From NCBI RefSeq assembly GCF_900090045.1, contig NC_041783.1:1447501-1511500 (forward strand): a stretch of DNA of 64,000 nucleotides, read 5' to 3'. Shown here in pieces: positions 23,740 through 34,317 of this stretch. The notes under the pieces are model-generated. The model was not told where the DNA came from, ran no database searches, and worked only from the letters and a program-made list of their open reading frames with translations. The translations under genes were made by a program, and so were the position numbers. Position 1 is the first letter of the stretch, and every line of letters starts with the position of its first letter. This stretch comes from Plasmodium malariae. Taxonomy: Eukaryota; Apicomplexa; Aconoidasida; Haemosporida; Plasmodiidae.

Positions 23740-24360
23740 TTAATTTTTAACCTTTCCAATAATACTTAAGTCGCTTTGTAGCAGGCACAGGGAACATAAA
23801 AAACTAAGCTTTTTTTTTTCCTGTAGTGAAAAGAAAATTATAGTTGGAGTGATAGTTGAAGATGAAAATAAATACATGGAGTATTGGAGTTTAATTTATT
23901 CTTATATTTACGAGGTCGGTGTAGCGCTGACTGCATTTAGGTGTTATTTCCTATAACATTTTCGAAATTAAAAGGGATGAGAGAGAAAAAAAAAAAAAAA
24001 AATAAAACAAATGATATTTAATATATATATATAGTTCACGCACGAACTTTACTGGAATGTAGGGAATATATTCTGTTGTATCTTTCCATAGCGTTTTGTT
24101 CTGTTTGCTTATAATATTTTTTAAGCTTTTATGTGACTGAACGTTTGAGGTACTTTTTCTGGATGTCCTTTCTGCATACTCGTAACAGAAGTTGTCATGG
24201 TTCACCCTGAATATAAAATTGTTAGAAGTTAGTATTGAAAAAAAAAAAACAAATAATTAAAATTAAATAAAAATGAGTTTTTTCGTTTTTTTTTCTTTTT
24301 CATTTTTTACTCATTTTCTCCTTCAAATAATATGTAGCGTTCAGAATTTGGTTCTTCCAT
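23740..24360 (-). CDS. Small four-exon gene, 107-residue protein of unknown function
   Basis: Structure read from the sequence: complement(join(23740..23820, 23912..23950, 24053..24206, 24311..24360)). Introns are 104, 102 and 91 bp, all GT-AG: donors GA|GTAAAA, CCA|GTAAAG and CTC|GTAAAT; acceptors TTCAG, TATAG and CTACAG. All phases agree, and 108 codons read from ATG (MEEPNSERYILFEGENE...) to TAA without a stop. Exon 2 alone encodes a clearly coding-like stretch (NHDNFCYEYAERTSRK..., TLWKDTTEYIPYIP). The last exon gives SFLCSLCLLQSDLSIIGKVK and has a CxxC pair. There is no signal peptide or membrane span, and I do not recognise the family. It sits between the 3' ends of the kelch and ORP genes; its own promoter would be in 24361-25376. 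Exon-intron regularity makes chance unlikely. Confidence 0.78.
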
Positions 24361-25376
24361 TATTTAAAAAAAAAATTATACGTCGTTATTACTTTACGTA
24401 ATAACAAAGCAATAACAGGTTTGTTCTGCTTTTGTTCCTTTGTTTCCGTCAAAATTTTTTTCTTTTCTTGTGATATAAAAAATTGTGTAATTTTACTTGC
24501 TCTTTTTTTGTTATATTATTTATATATATATAAAATATTGTAACAAAAATTAAATTAGGGTAAAAACTTTATGGTGTTTTATGAACAAAATTTTATTTTT
24601 TGTTCAGGCGAAAATAGACAAAAAAAAAAAAAAAAAATTAAACCTTAATTTAAGTGTTAATTTGTTATGTGGATTAAATTAAGCCAAAACAAATTATGAA
24701 GGAGCATTGTATATGTATATATATATACATATATATACACATGCATACATAAATTTATGTATATATATGTATATCCGTAAAAAGGCGAACAATGACGCAT
24801 TTTTAAAACAAAATTACTCTTATATTCTTTCTTTTGCAACATTATGGGACATGTACCTTTCAACACATGACAATACAAAAAAATGGGAGCCTATTACTGC
24901 TCTATAAATTATTTCCTTAAAAAATGATATCTCCTGAATGTGTTAACAAACACGTATTCACTGTACATATAAAAAAAGCATAAACGCATTTATACACAAA
25001 AGCATATACATATATATATAAATAAACATCACTTTTAATTTTAATTTTAAATTAAATATACAAGCTTTGTGCTTATTTGTTCTTGAGCGGGGAGGAAGGA
25101 GATTTAATATCACCCTGCACAGTTCATAAATTATTGATTGAAAATATATGAACAGGTCATACAAATATGCGATTTTTCCTTAACAAGTAATAAGAATTAT
25201 AACTATTTCCTCAATACAAGGAACACAAACAAAGTGATACAAACGTGTATATTGTCACCTAAAACGTAAGAAAAGTTTGCATGAAGACATATGTAAGTAT
25301 GTACATATGTAAATATGTACGTATATATGTATGTACGCAAACATTCACTCGTATGTGGTTCGTTCGAAGTCCGCGG
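24361..25376. other. Intergenic between the small four-exon gene and the ORP gene
   Basis: The presumed promoter of the four-exon gene and the 3' region of the ORP gene. It holds (TA)n tracts (~24710-24770, ~25005-25025) and poly(A)/poly(T) runs. ORFs here are microsatellite-derived. I see no other gene. Confidence 0.55.
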
Positions 25377-28300
25377 TTAAAATATGTCTGGGGAGTTTGT
25401 AAATTGCCTATTTTTTTTGACGACCCAATATTTGTTATTAAATAAATACATGTCCTTATCTTTATAAATTGGATCCTTGTTTTTATAAAACCATTTTGGC
25501 TGATAAGAATTTTTTTCTCCGTACATTTTTGAATTTTTTCTTTGTTTATTTTCAAGTCTTTGTTTTTCATTCATAGCAACTTCAATATTTCCATTTTCAT
25601 AATTTCGTTGATCTGGTCTAAATCTGCTGTCCGTGCAGGCAATTGCTGCACCATTTAACCTGTCATATTCAGGTGTTATTTCATTTAATTCCACAGTCAT
25701 ATTATTAAATCCGTAATACTGATCACTATGTTTTGGTCTTTTTTGTGCTTTCCATACACATACGCCATTTAAATTTTCCATATTATTTTCATAAAATTGC
25801 CAATCGAAATTATTTATAAATTCATTTAATGTATTTCGATTAAAATGTTTTAAATTTTCTGTTCCATCCTCATTAAAGAAGTATGTACTATATTCTTGCC
25901 TTTTCATATTTTTTACATAGGCTATGTAAATTTCTTGTGACCATTTTCCGTATATATAAAAAATAGCATTTTTAAATCTATCACATACTATTCCTCTTAC
26001 TTTGTGTATTTCTTTATCAAACCATCCTTTTCTTATATAACAAACAATTGAAAAATCACCATTATTATGATTTCTAATTAGTATATTCCCATGTAATTCC
26101 ACCCATAATTTTCCAAATATTATGTTGTGAATTATCATGTTAGCTCTTTGATATGTATAATGTTCATGTCCATATTCAATTTTGTCTTCCTTTTTGCTGC
26201 TCTTTATATTTCTCCCTTGCTCTGTTTTTAAGTAATTACAATTTTCTGTTCCCCATTTATCCGTATTGTCATCTTCGAGAACTTCAATATTTTCATTACT
26301 TTTCAAATTATTTAAATGATTATTTTTTTTTATTTTATTATCGTCCATATTGATGTATGCTCGATATTCACTGTCTACTCTCCTCATAGAGTCTGCTCCT
26401 TTTTTATTTTCTCCTAAAAAAACAAAAGATTCTTGAGTGTCACAATTAGGTGTAGAATTATTATTACCATTATGGAGAGTGCTATGTGTAACACTAATAT
26501 CGTTTTCCATTTTAGAGTAATCCTTGGTTCTTTTCTCATTTTCATCTATGTGTGCTTCATTACCATCACCATATTCGTCAACAATGTCATATTTTTTTCT
26601 ATTTTTTACCTCGCTTCGACTGTTCGTGGTATCTTTTTCATTTTGCGTACTTCCGCTTACAGTTACGCTTCCAATTCCAATTCCTGTTCTACTCCCACTC
26701 TCACTCGAAGCGCTTTTCTTCTTATACTTGAGTATAAGATGACTTGCCCCGGGTATATTTACCTCCACTGATTTTCCTAAAATTTGTACGTTAACAATTA
26801 TACTAGCAAAGTTCTCCATATATTCATTATGACAATGATATGCAGTAATAGGAGGATGATGAACAACCTGCTCTGATATGAAATAGAATTTTCGATGAGT
26901 CAATTCATACGTTTCACCTAATAATGGATTGAATGGTTTAAACGTTCGACCAATTACAGATGCGTATGGAGATATAGTAAAAGCTGTTACAAATGCTAGT
27001 CTGCTTGTACTTTCTACTTCATTCGATGCATATTTTAATAAATAAATATACTGAAAATCTTCAGCTAGTCTTTGAAGAAATGAAGAGGGTTCATTCAAAT
27101 ATATTGGCATACCTATACGAGAGAGATCTTTGCCTATACAATCTTTTAGTAATGACCACATACTTATTTTTATATCCGTTCTAGGACTTGGTAATTTTTT
27201 TCTTCTTTTAATTGTTTTATCTGTATAAATATCTATTTTCCTAAAATTTAACGATTTGACATTTTTCGCCTTGCATAAAGAAATTAACATATAGCCTTCA
27301 TCTTCATAATTACAACAGTCACCCGAACTGCTATCTGATTCATCCACGTTTTTTTCAAAACTGTCTTTTTGTGTTTCGCTTTCTTTCCCTTCAGTGGGGT
27401 GTTCACCAGGCGCATTCTTCTGCTCATCCCTCAACTTATCCATTTTCTCACCCATCTGTTCATCCATTTTCTTATCCGTCTGCTCATCCATTTTCCCATT
27501 CATCTGTTCATCCCTTTTCCTATTTCCCTTTGCCTGATTTTGGTTCTGCTTCTCTTCCTCCCTCAGAGATCCTTTTTCACCTTCCCCTACATTTTCCCCT
27601 TTTGTAATTTTTTCGCCTTTTTCACCTTTTCCAATATTTGCAATATTTGCAATATTTGCAATTTTTCCCTTTGAGTGTTCATTGTACAGTTTTTCCCCAG
27701 ATGAACACCCGTCCATACTTTTGTACGAATAATTTTTCTGGTAAAATTGAAGGGGTTCATTGGTACAGGTGGTCTTCATCGATTTTAGTAACTCCTTGTC
27801 GTTGTGATTTGTGAATTGCAAAGATTGATCTGAGTTGTTCTTTCGTTCCTTTGTCTTGTTTTTATGTAATGAGTTTTTCTTTTTTGCTGGCTCTTCATTA
27901 GTAGACAAGCAAAAGGAAGACCTAGCAGATTTATTCTCATCACTTGAACCACTAGAATCATTTTGTTTTTCATCACAAATGAACTGGTCATCACAATCAA
28001 AAAACAAATCATCATCTTCTTCACTTTCTTGATTATTACAATACAAGTTAAATTTTTCATATTTATTTTTTACTTTGACATTTAACTGATTGAGTGTTTT
28101 TTTATCTTGTGATTTTTCAAGAAAATAATTTTGTTTCGCTAACAATTTTAATGACTTGTTCATACATTTTGATTGAATATTTTCTTCTTTTAATAACATT
28201 TCTGTACAATTAATGTACTTTTCTATTACTGAATCGATACAGTATATCGAATTGGAAAGATGAAATAGGAGAGCACCTAAATGTTCATAATTAATTTTAT

Positions 28301-29354
28301 AATTTGGATCTGATTTTATTTTATTTACAACTTGTTTGGCTTCATTATACTCTGAATTTTTTATTAAATCTCTTGTAATTTCTTTTAATGATACAATATT
28401 TTCCATTAAACAGAGTGTTGGACTTTTATCTTCAAAATCAGTAGAGCTTATGAATAATTCATCTAAATTAATTTTGTTAGTACCACTTAATCTTGAGAAG
28501 TTTTTTTCTGATTGATCAAGGGATGTACAAGAGGTTCGTCTATCCACTTTTTCCATCTTCTCCTGATCTTCCTCGATACAACCAGAATTGTGCTCACTGT
28601 GCAAATTAGAATTATCACTATTGTTACGGTTAATATTGTTATGACTGTTTTGATCATCTTCCTTATGGCTACTAATCCTGTTACTACCACTTGCATTCCT
28701 AGCCTTTACATTGGTAACTTCCCCGATGGTCTTACTTTTGCTAAAATCGTTTGTGCTCTTTATGAGTTTTCTCAAAAATTCCGAGTTTGTGGATGTATTA
28801 AATGTATTGACATTTATAAATGCTTTTTTATTATAATTCCCATGTAAATAATTTAACTGAGCCTTTTTAAATGATATATACCACTTATGTTTATCTTCTG
28901 GATAATCCGCTTTTAAATATAATATCCCTTGTTCACTTGTATCTATTTCAAAATGTAATGGATCATCAGGACATACTCTGATTTTACAGTGTGATAATAC
29001 AAACGTTTCTTTTGTAGGGGAATATTTATCGATGGAGTACCTTAGAATTCCATTTTCTAATACAAAATATCTTGGTCTATAGCTTCCTATAATGTTTGTC
29101 CATTTGTTTAACCATCCTTCATGTATTATTCTTTTATCTCTATTATACCTTTTTGTTTTTTCTTCATAATATTTTCTGTCTCTACTGCTATTAGCATTCT
29201 GTAAATTCTGCACGGTATGCAAGCTGTTCAAGTTGTGCACGTTCTGCACACTATGAGCATTACTATTGTTTATGGTATTATCGGACGAGTTACTATTAAG
29301 GGAATTTTTTTTTTCACTGAATAGTCTTAAATTTAAATATTTCCCTCCCAACAT
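25377..29354 (-). CDS. Oxysterol-binding protein-related protein (PH + ORD domains)
   Basis: A 1,325-residue single-exon ORF. A PH domain lies at ~76-170 (IIHEGWLNKW ... YRPRYFVLENGILRYS ... DKHKWYISFKKAQ). The OSBP-related lipid-binding domain begins near residue 750, with GRTFKPFNPLLGETYEL and the family fingerprint at 828-835, here EQVVHHPP instead of the usual EQVSHHPP. A low-complexity insert of roughly 190 residues (~870-1065) splits the ORD. After it the fold resumes (NIIFGKLWVELHG, CYIRKGW, VRGIVCDR) and ends in a typical KxxQR-type tail (MNEKQRLENKQRKN). The middle (~450-750) is charged and disordered. Family members exchange sterols and phosphoinositides at membrane contact sites, the PH domain targeting phosphoinositides. 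The start is the first ATG, shortly before the PH domain. The family call is secure; the ligand is unknown. Confidence 0.95.
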   Translation of the reverse strand: MLGGKYLNLRLFSEKKNSLNSNSSDNTINNSNAHSVQNVHNLNSLHTVQNLQNANSSRDRKYYEEKTKRYNRDKRIIHEGWLNKWTNIIGSYRPRYFVLENGILRYSIDKYSPTKETFVLSHCKIRVCPDDPLHFEIDTSEQGILYLKADYPEDKHKWYISFKKAQLNYLHGNYNKKAFINVNTFNTSTNSEFLRKLIKSTNDFSKSKTIGEVTNVKARNASGSNRISSHKEDDQNSHNNINRNNSDNSNLHSEHNSGCIEEDQEKMEKVDRRTSCTSLDQSEKNFSRLSGTNKINLDELFISSTDFEDKSPTLCLMENIVSLKEITRDLIKNSEYNEAKQVVNKIKSDPNYKINYEHLGALLFHLSNSIYCIDSVIEKYINCTEMLLKEENIQSKCMNKSLKLLAKQNYFLEKSQDKKTLNQLNVKVKNKYEKFNLYCNNQESEEDDDLFFDCDDQFICDEKQNDSSGSSDENKSARSSFCLSTNEEPAKKKNSLHKNKTKERKNNSDQSLQFTNHNDKELLKSMKTTCTNEPLQFYQKNYSYKSMDGCSSGEKLYNEHSKGKIANIANIANIGKGEKGEKITKGENVGEGEKGSLREEEKQNQNQAKGNRKRDEQMNGKMDEQTDKKMDEQMGEKMDKLRDEQKNAPGEHPTEGKESETQKDSFEKNVDESDSSSGDCCNYEDEGYMLISLCKAKNVKSLNFRKIDIYTDKTIKRRKKLPSPRTDIKISMWSLLKDCIGKDLSRIGMPIYLNEPSSFLQRLAEDFQYIYLLKYASNEVESTSRLAFVTAFTISPYASVIGRTFKPFNPLLGETYELTHRKFYFISEQVVHHPPITAYHCHNEYMENFASIIVNVQILGKSVEVNIPGASHLILKYKKKSASSESGSRTGIGIGSVTVSGSTQNEKDTTNSRSEVKNRKKYDIVDEYGDGNEAHIDENEKRTKDYSKMENDISVTHSTLHNGNNNSTPNCDTQESFVFLGENKKGADSMRRVDSEYRAYINMDDNKIKKNNHLNNLKSNENIEVLEDDNTDKWGTENCNYLKTEQGRNIKSSKKEDKIEYGHEHYTYQRANMIIHNIIFGKLWVELHGNILIRNHNNGDFSIVCYIRKGWFDKEIHKVRGIVCDRFKNAIFYIYGKWSQEIYIAYVKNMKRQEYSTYFFNEDGTENLKHFNRNTLNEFINNFDWQFYENNMENLNGVCVWKAQKRPKHSDQYYGFNNMTVELNEITPEYDRLNGAAIACTDSRFRPDQRNYENGNIEVAMNEKQRLENKQRKNSKMYGEKNSYQPKWFYKNKDPIYKDKDMYLFNNKYWVVKKNRQFTNSPDIF

Positions 29355-29546
29355 TGTTTTTGCTCGAGCTTGTTCATTATTTTTTGTTTCTCAGAATTGG
29401 CAAGAAACAAAAAAATATATATATACACATATATATACACATATATATATATATATATATATATATGTGTATATATATGTGTATATATACGTATACTTAT
29501 ATTTCTGTGTTTGGGGGGATACGTTTCTAGGTTTGTGCATTCGTGC

Positions 29547-29780
29547 CTTTTGTGTGTAAATAAATTTAAGTCTTTCTTCGTGCAAACAAATTTAAGCCTT
29601 TCTTCGTGTAAACAAATTTAAGCCTTTCTTCGTGTAAACAAATTTAAGCCTTTCTTCGTGTAAACAAATTTAAGCCTTATTGTGTGCAAAAAAATTTAAA
29701 CCTTTCTTTGGGTAAATAATTTTGCACCTTATTGTGTGCAAATAAATCTGCACCTTTCTTTGTGTAAATAAATATACGCC
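29547..29780. repeat. 26-bp minisatellite, nine contiguous units
   Basis: Nine units of exactly 26 bp start at 29547, 29573, 29599, 29625, 29651, 29677, 29703, 29729 and 29755. The consensus is about TTTCTTCGTGTAAACAAATT followed by TAAGCC. Units 2-5 are nearly identical; units 6-9 alternate between TTATTG- and TTTCTT-starting versions, suggesting an older two-unit period. Since 26 is not a multiple of 3, the array is not coding. It lies ~190 bp upstream of the ORP start codon. Confidence 0.95.
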
Positions 29781-30414
29781 CTTTTGTGCGCACTTCTATT
29801 CATAATTCATTCTTCTATATATTCGTGTACTTATATAATGGCAAACGCTTCACATGAATCATCCCAAAAAAAAAGAAGCCTAGACATATAAACTTCTCAA
29901 AATCTAGGAACCTTATTGATAAAACAAATTAAATGCCTCTTTTTGCCAGAGACTGAAACAAAAAGATTTACAATCCATTCTAGTATAGACTTCTAAATTT
30001 CAACAGCAGTCTTTCTTATCAGAGCATATTTAACAAAAACAGTATGACGTTTGGACCGTTTATGTAATTTCAAACGAAAAAAAAAAAAAAAAAAAAAGGG
30101 GCAAAAAAGGGCAGGAAAAATAAAATGTTATATGTAAAATGTACAATGGATTCGAAAAAAGAAGAGAAGGGGAAACGGAAAAAAAACCGTTTAAGATAGT
30201 GAGTAAATGAAAAGTGGAAGTATAAAATAGATAAATCAAAAAATACATAAAAATGCATGAAATAAAGTGAAATTAAATATAGGTAATAATATTTAACGCT
30301 CAGTAAAGCATATAAGAATAAGTGTATCAAAAACTAAAAAGCATACATAAAGGGCAAAAAAAATTAGTAAGGAAATATAACACATATGCAGAAGTTCACG
30401 TACAAATGTATAAA

Positions 30415-30603
30415 TACATACGTACATATACAAATATATACATACATAAACAAATATAAACGTACATGTACAAATATATACGTACATACATATACAAATA
30501 TATACGTACATACATATACAAATATATACGTACATACATACACAAATATATACGTACATACATATATGAATATATACATACGTACATACATGAATATATA
30601 CAT
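30415..30603. repeat. ~24-bp A+T-rich tandem repeat
   Basis: Units near TACGTACATACATATACAAA plus TATA, with a period of about 24, create Tyr/Ile/Val/His ORFs on both strands. I treat these ORFs as repeat artefacts. Confidence 0.8.
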
Positions 30604-30700
30604 ATATATGTATATTTTGTTTATATTACTGTGTGTGATGAGAAAAAAAAAAAAAATATATATAAATTAGACTTTTTTTTAATTTTACCATTGTATTAGC

Positions 30701-30799
30701 ATGCACTATCGTAAACAATACTTGAGCTGTACGGAAAAATATGAAACTTTACAGCATATAGGTACAAGTGATAAAAGAAAAAAAAAAAATCTTAAATGA
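30701..30799 (+). CDS. Possible terminal exon or micro-ORF (32 residues)
   Basis: A pyrimidine tract ending TTGTATTAG directly precedes C-ATG, then a 33-codon open stretch with varied residues (MHYRKQYLSCTEKYETLQHI...) ends at TGA. It could be the last exon of a spliced transcript from the left, or could continue through the donor-like G|GTACAAG at ~30761. I could not find a convincing partner exon. Confidence 0.2.
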   Translation: MHYRKQYLSCTEKYETLQHIGTSDKRKKKNLK

Positions 30800-31874
30800 A
30801 ATAAAGAAGCTAAACTGATTGAAGAGGCTAAATGCATTTAATGAATTAAGCAAAAGTAAACTCCTTTATGAGCAATGACTAATTTAACGAATGTCAGCAA
30901 AGGTAAATTAAGTGCTCCCAAAATTGCCTTATACATACTTGCACATGTTGAGTATATACCATAAGTACATTGTTACATACTTGTGTATACATATATATAC
31001 TATGCACATTTGAAGAAAAACAATTTGTTCACATGAAGTTTGTCAACGATAGTATATATTTTAAAAAGGATTTCTTTATAACCTTTTTGATACCTTTTAA
31101 TAGCTTATTATCGTACTTTTTAAAATAATAAAATAAAAAAAAAAAAAAAAATGTGCACACCAAAATTTTATATTTACTACTTCACATATTGTCGTAATAC
31201 GATTAAATATGTCTACATTTTTTGTTTGGTCATAATGATATTATATAAAAATTTGAAACATGGAAGAAAAAATATATTGTGTTAAGGTTATCAAAATAGT
31301 GAAAGAAAGTAAAAGGAAAAGTATTAACATCATTTTAATAAGAGCAGATAAAGTCCTTGTCCTACTAATTTATTTAACAAAAGAAATAAAAGAAAAGAAA
31401 ATACACCTGAACGAATTTTCCCTTTTTTAACAACAAAAAAGGGGAAATAAAAAATAATTGGCAATTTAATACTTGGGGAGATGAATTATCAGCGTTCTGA
31501 TATAAGGATTAAAATGGTGTATACATATATATGTATGTATATGAAAAAAGACATATATAGAGAATAGGGTGGGATACATCGAAAAAATTAAAATTATGTT
31601 GTTTCATATTTTGCGTAAAACGTGTAGCAAATTAAAAGAAAAATAATCGAAAAATTAAAAAAAAGTTAAATAATTAAAGAATTTCAAAAATTAATAAAAA
31701 GCGTATAATATGGAAAAAAAAGGGAAAGAGTAATGGCGAAAAAGGGGATTAATACAGTGCGAATGTAACGGTTTAAATATGGTGCATCGAAAAATTGAAG
31801 GTGTAAGGGTATTCATTAAAAAAACAAAAAAATAGTAAAGGCATTACTCTTATGTGCATTATATAGTGTATGTG

Positions 31875-31915
<41 letters not shown>

Positions 31916-31978
31916 ATATAGCACGATTAGGAGGCAGTTTAAGCATTAGGCCTATGTGTGTTCCATTTTGATCACACT

Positions 31979-34240
31979 TTATTTTTTGTTAACTTTTACT
32001 TGGCGCTCATTTTTGAAGCCTTTTTTCAGAACTGGTATCGTTTTTTTTGTCGCTATTGTCATGGCCTTTGTCTGCATTTTTCTTTGTCCATGTGGTTTGG
32101 TTAGTCTTTTATAACGATTTGAAGATGTTTTAACATAGAATAGCCAAGGGCATATTTCTGAAATGTGCTTAGAACAGGCTAATTGCGGATTTGTGCACTT
32201 ATATATTCTGCAATAGCAAATAATAAAAAATATAGCAAAAATGATTACAGATGGAATAGCTGCAGCAATAAAAAGAATAATATAGTGATACTTGTAATGC
32301 CTACAAATAGTACAGTTAATAGGTTTGGGTATTTCTTTAGTTTTATCTACTAGATAATACATAACATAAAAATAGTTTGATCGATTTAATTGCTCTTTTA
32401 TCTGTTTGGTAGTTACATAATTCAAAATATTGTCTTTACTCATTTTTTTTGAATATAATTTTATATGTGCAATAATTTCATCTGCCTTCATTTTTATAAT
32501 AACGTTATTAATTAAACTGTTGTCAATGTCTTCCCCAAATTTTCCAATTACTTTTATAATATCAGTATTCTTATATTTCGTGCATGCACCATAAAAATGA
32601 ATATAATGAAAGGAGCTCAAATATTTGGTGTTCTTTAGTACATACTTTTGTATATGTTTAAACGTAAATTTTACATTACGGATAATTTTTAGAAATATAT
32701 GTAACGATATATCTTCATATTTCTTCTCCTCTTCTTTTAATTTTCCATTTTGTTGATCACCAAATAGATATCGTGCCATAACGAATGACGGGTTCACGAA
32801 TAGCTGATCTTCGAATGGCTCTTTTTCGTACGACAGTTTTCCAATAGATAATGAAAAATCCTCATTGTGGAAAAAATGGTCTAATAAAATATTGTAAACA
32901 TTTTCAATAGTAAAATAAACATCGTATGTATCATCTTTTCCTATGGTTGAATTCCCGTACGAGTCAGTTAACAAAATCTGTAGAATTATTTTATTCATGT
33001 TTTCTTCTGTGTCGAAAAAATTGGAGGAGACCCCATATTTTTTACATCCTTCAGTATTTGCGCTATTTTCGTTATTTGCGCTATTTTCGTTATTTGCGCT
33101 ATTTTCGTTATTTGCGCTATTTTCGTTATTTGCGCTATTTGCGCTATTTGCGTTATTTGCACTATTCGCGTTATTTGCACTATTCGCGTTATTTGCACTA
33201 TTCGCGTTATTTGCACTATTCGCGTTATTTGCACTATTCGCGTTATTTGCACTATTCGCGTTATTTTCACTATTCGCGTTATTTGCACTATTTTGCGTTT
33301 CTTCCTTATTTTGGCAACCCTGTATGTTACTCTTCAACTTATTTTCTCTTCTCGTTTTATACCCTATAATTCGCAGTTCCGGGATAAAGACTTTCGTAAA
33401 CTTATCAACTACAAATGCAGAGTTTTCCATACCTACATAACTGGGGTATAATTTATGTAAGAAATCTTGTACTAAATTTTTTAGCTTCAGTTCTATATCC
33501 CTGATATATTCTTCTTTTGTTACATCATCTATATTATTTTTTTTTTCTAAAGATATATATAATAATATACTATCTTTATTTAATGATAATTTATATTGCA
33601 TTATTTTCCTTAAAAAGTTCAAACTCATCCAATGATTTATTGTATGTTCATACATTAACATTAGCATATGTCTTTTCCCTTTCTCGTCTAGTTGCTCATA
33701 GCTAGTTATTATAGACACGTACAATATATCTAACATTATATGAACTTTTTTATAGCTCTCTCTAGAATTAAATATCTCATCCATAGGAAAAGGTATGAGT
33801 GACATGAGAGTTAATTTATTTTTCCTGGTTTTTGTAATTTTTTCAATTTCGTTTGTAATTTCTTTATCTATTTCATTTTTTTCATATATTTCTTTATATC
33901 TTTTTATTGATATATTTTTCATTTCGTTATATAGACACATATATATATGGTCACTTTTTTGATTTATTCCAAATTTTATATTCTCCAGAATTCTGACCAT
34001 GTCATCTAGGTTTACAACATTTTTATTTAAAAATTTTGATTTAATGAGAAACTTTATAAAAACTAAACGAAAGAAGTGATAATCATCTTTATCAAATGTT
34101 TTCGTTAATTTGTTATTGTAAAATTTTTTTATTAAAAAATTCCGTTCGCTCATATTACTTTTTGTAGTAGCTACAATTCCTTGTTTAAAAAAGAACATCA
34201 TAATGACACACATGAGGTAGAAAAAGCACTCTGCATTCAT
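31979..34240 (-). CDS. Probable type I membrane protein with signal peptide and Asn/Ser/Ala repeat
   Basis: I take the ATG at 34240 (753 residues) because it gives a good signal peptide (MNAECFFYLMCVIMMFFF). The longer frame up to 34351 only adds a Phe run encoded by a poly(T) tract. The ectodomain is Lys/Ile/Asn-rich and helical with few cysteines, interrupted at ~33050-33295 by an 18-bp repeat encoding SANNAN-like units. Near residues 650-680 is one strong membrane span (YIILFIAAAIPSVIIFAIFF) followed by a Cys-containing juxtamembrane segment and a basic tail of ~70 residues with one Trp (ICPWLFYVK). The topology suits a secretory-pathway protein of the parasite surface, a secretory organelle or an internal membrane. 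I do not recognise a named family. A further upstream exon cannot be excluded. Confidence 0.8.
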   Translation of the reverse strand: MNAECFFYLMCVIMMFFFKQGIVATTKSNMSERNFLIKKFYNNKLTKTFDKDDYHFFRLVFIKFLIKSKFLNKNVVNLDDMVRILENIKFGINQKSDHIYMCLYNEMKNISIKRYKEIYEKNEIDKEITNEIEKITKTRKNKLTLMSLIPFPMDEIFNSRESYKKVHIMLDILYVSIITSYEQLDEKGKRHMLMLMYEHTINHWMSLNFLRKIMQYKLSLNKDSILLYISLEKKNNIDDVTKEEYIRDIELKLKNLVQDFLHKLYPSYVGMENSAFVVDKFTKVFIPELRIIGYKTRRENKLKSNIQGCQNKEETQNSANNANSENNANSANNANSANNANSANNANSANNANSANNANSANNANSANSANNENSANNENSANNENSANNENSANTEGCKKYGVSSNFFDTEENMNKIILQILLTDSYGNSTIGKDDTYDVYFTIENVYNILLDHFFHNEDFSLSIGKLSYEKEPFEDQLFVNPSFVMARYLFGDQQNGKLKEEEKKYEDISLHIFLKIIRNVKFTFKHIQKYVLKNTKYLSSFHYIHFYGACTKYKNTDIIKVIGKFGEDIDNSLINNVIIKMKADEIIAHIKLYSKKMSKDNILNYVTTKQIKEQLNRSNYFYVMYYLVDKTKEIPKPINCTICRHYKYHYIILFIAAAIPSVIIFAIFFIICYCRIYKCTNPQLACSKHISEICPWLFYVKTSSNRYKRLTKPHGQRKMQTKAMTIATKKTIPVLKKGFKNERQVKVNKK
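33050..33295 (-). repeat. Coding 18-bp repeat (SANNAN / SANNEN)
   Basis: About fourteen units of an 18-bp sequence encode Asn-Ser-Ala-Asn-Asn-Ala or -Glu within the membrane-protein ORF. The plus-strand shadow ORFs (Ala-Leu-Phe and Arg-Tyr-Leu repeats) are the same DNA read in other frames. Confidence 0.9.
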
Positions 34241-34317
34241 TATACCTACTATACAAAAAAAAAAAAAAAAAAAAAAAAAAGAATAACTGTTACATAACAA
34301 GTGTGAATAAGTAAGGT

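Larger units (their letters stand above)
29355..31978. other. Intergenic between ORP and the membrane-protein gene
   Basis: It holds the ORP promoter side, a (TA)n run near 29415-29490, the 26-bp minisatellite at 29547-29780, a ~24-bp repeat near 30415-30600, a (TA)n run at ~31879-31912, and the 3' region of the 31979-34240 gene. A short ORF with a splice-acceptor-like start (30701-30799) is noted separately. Confidence 0.6.
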
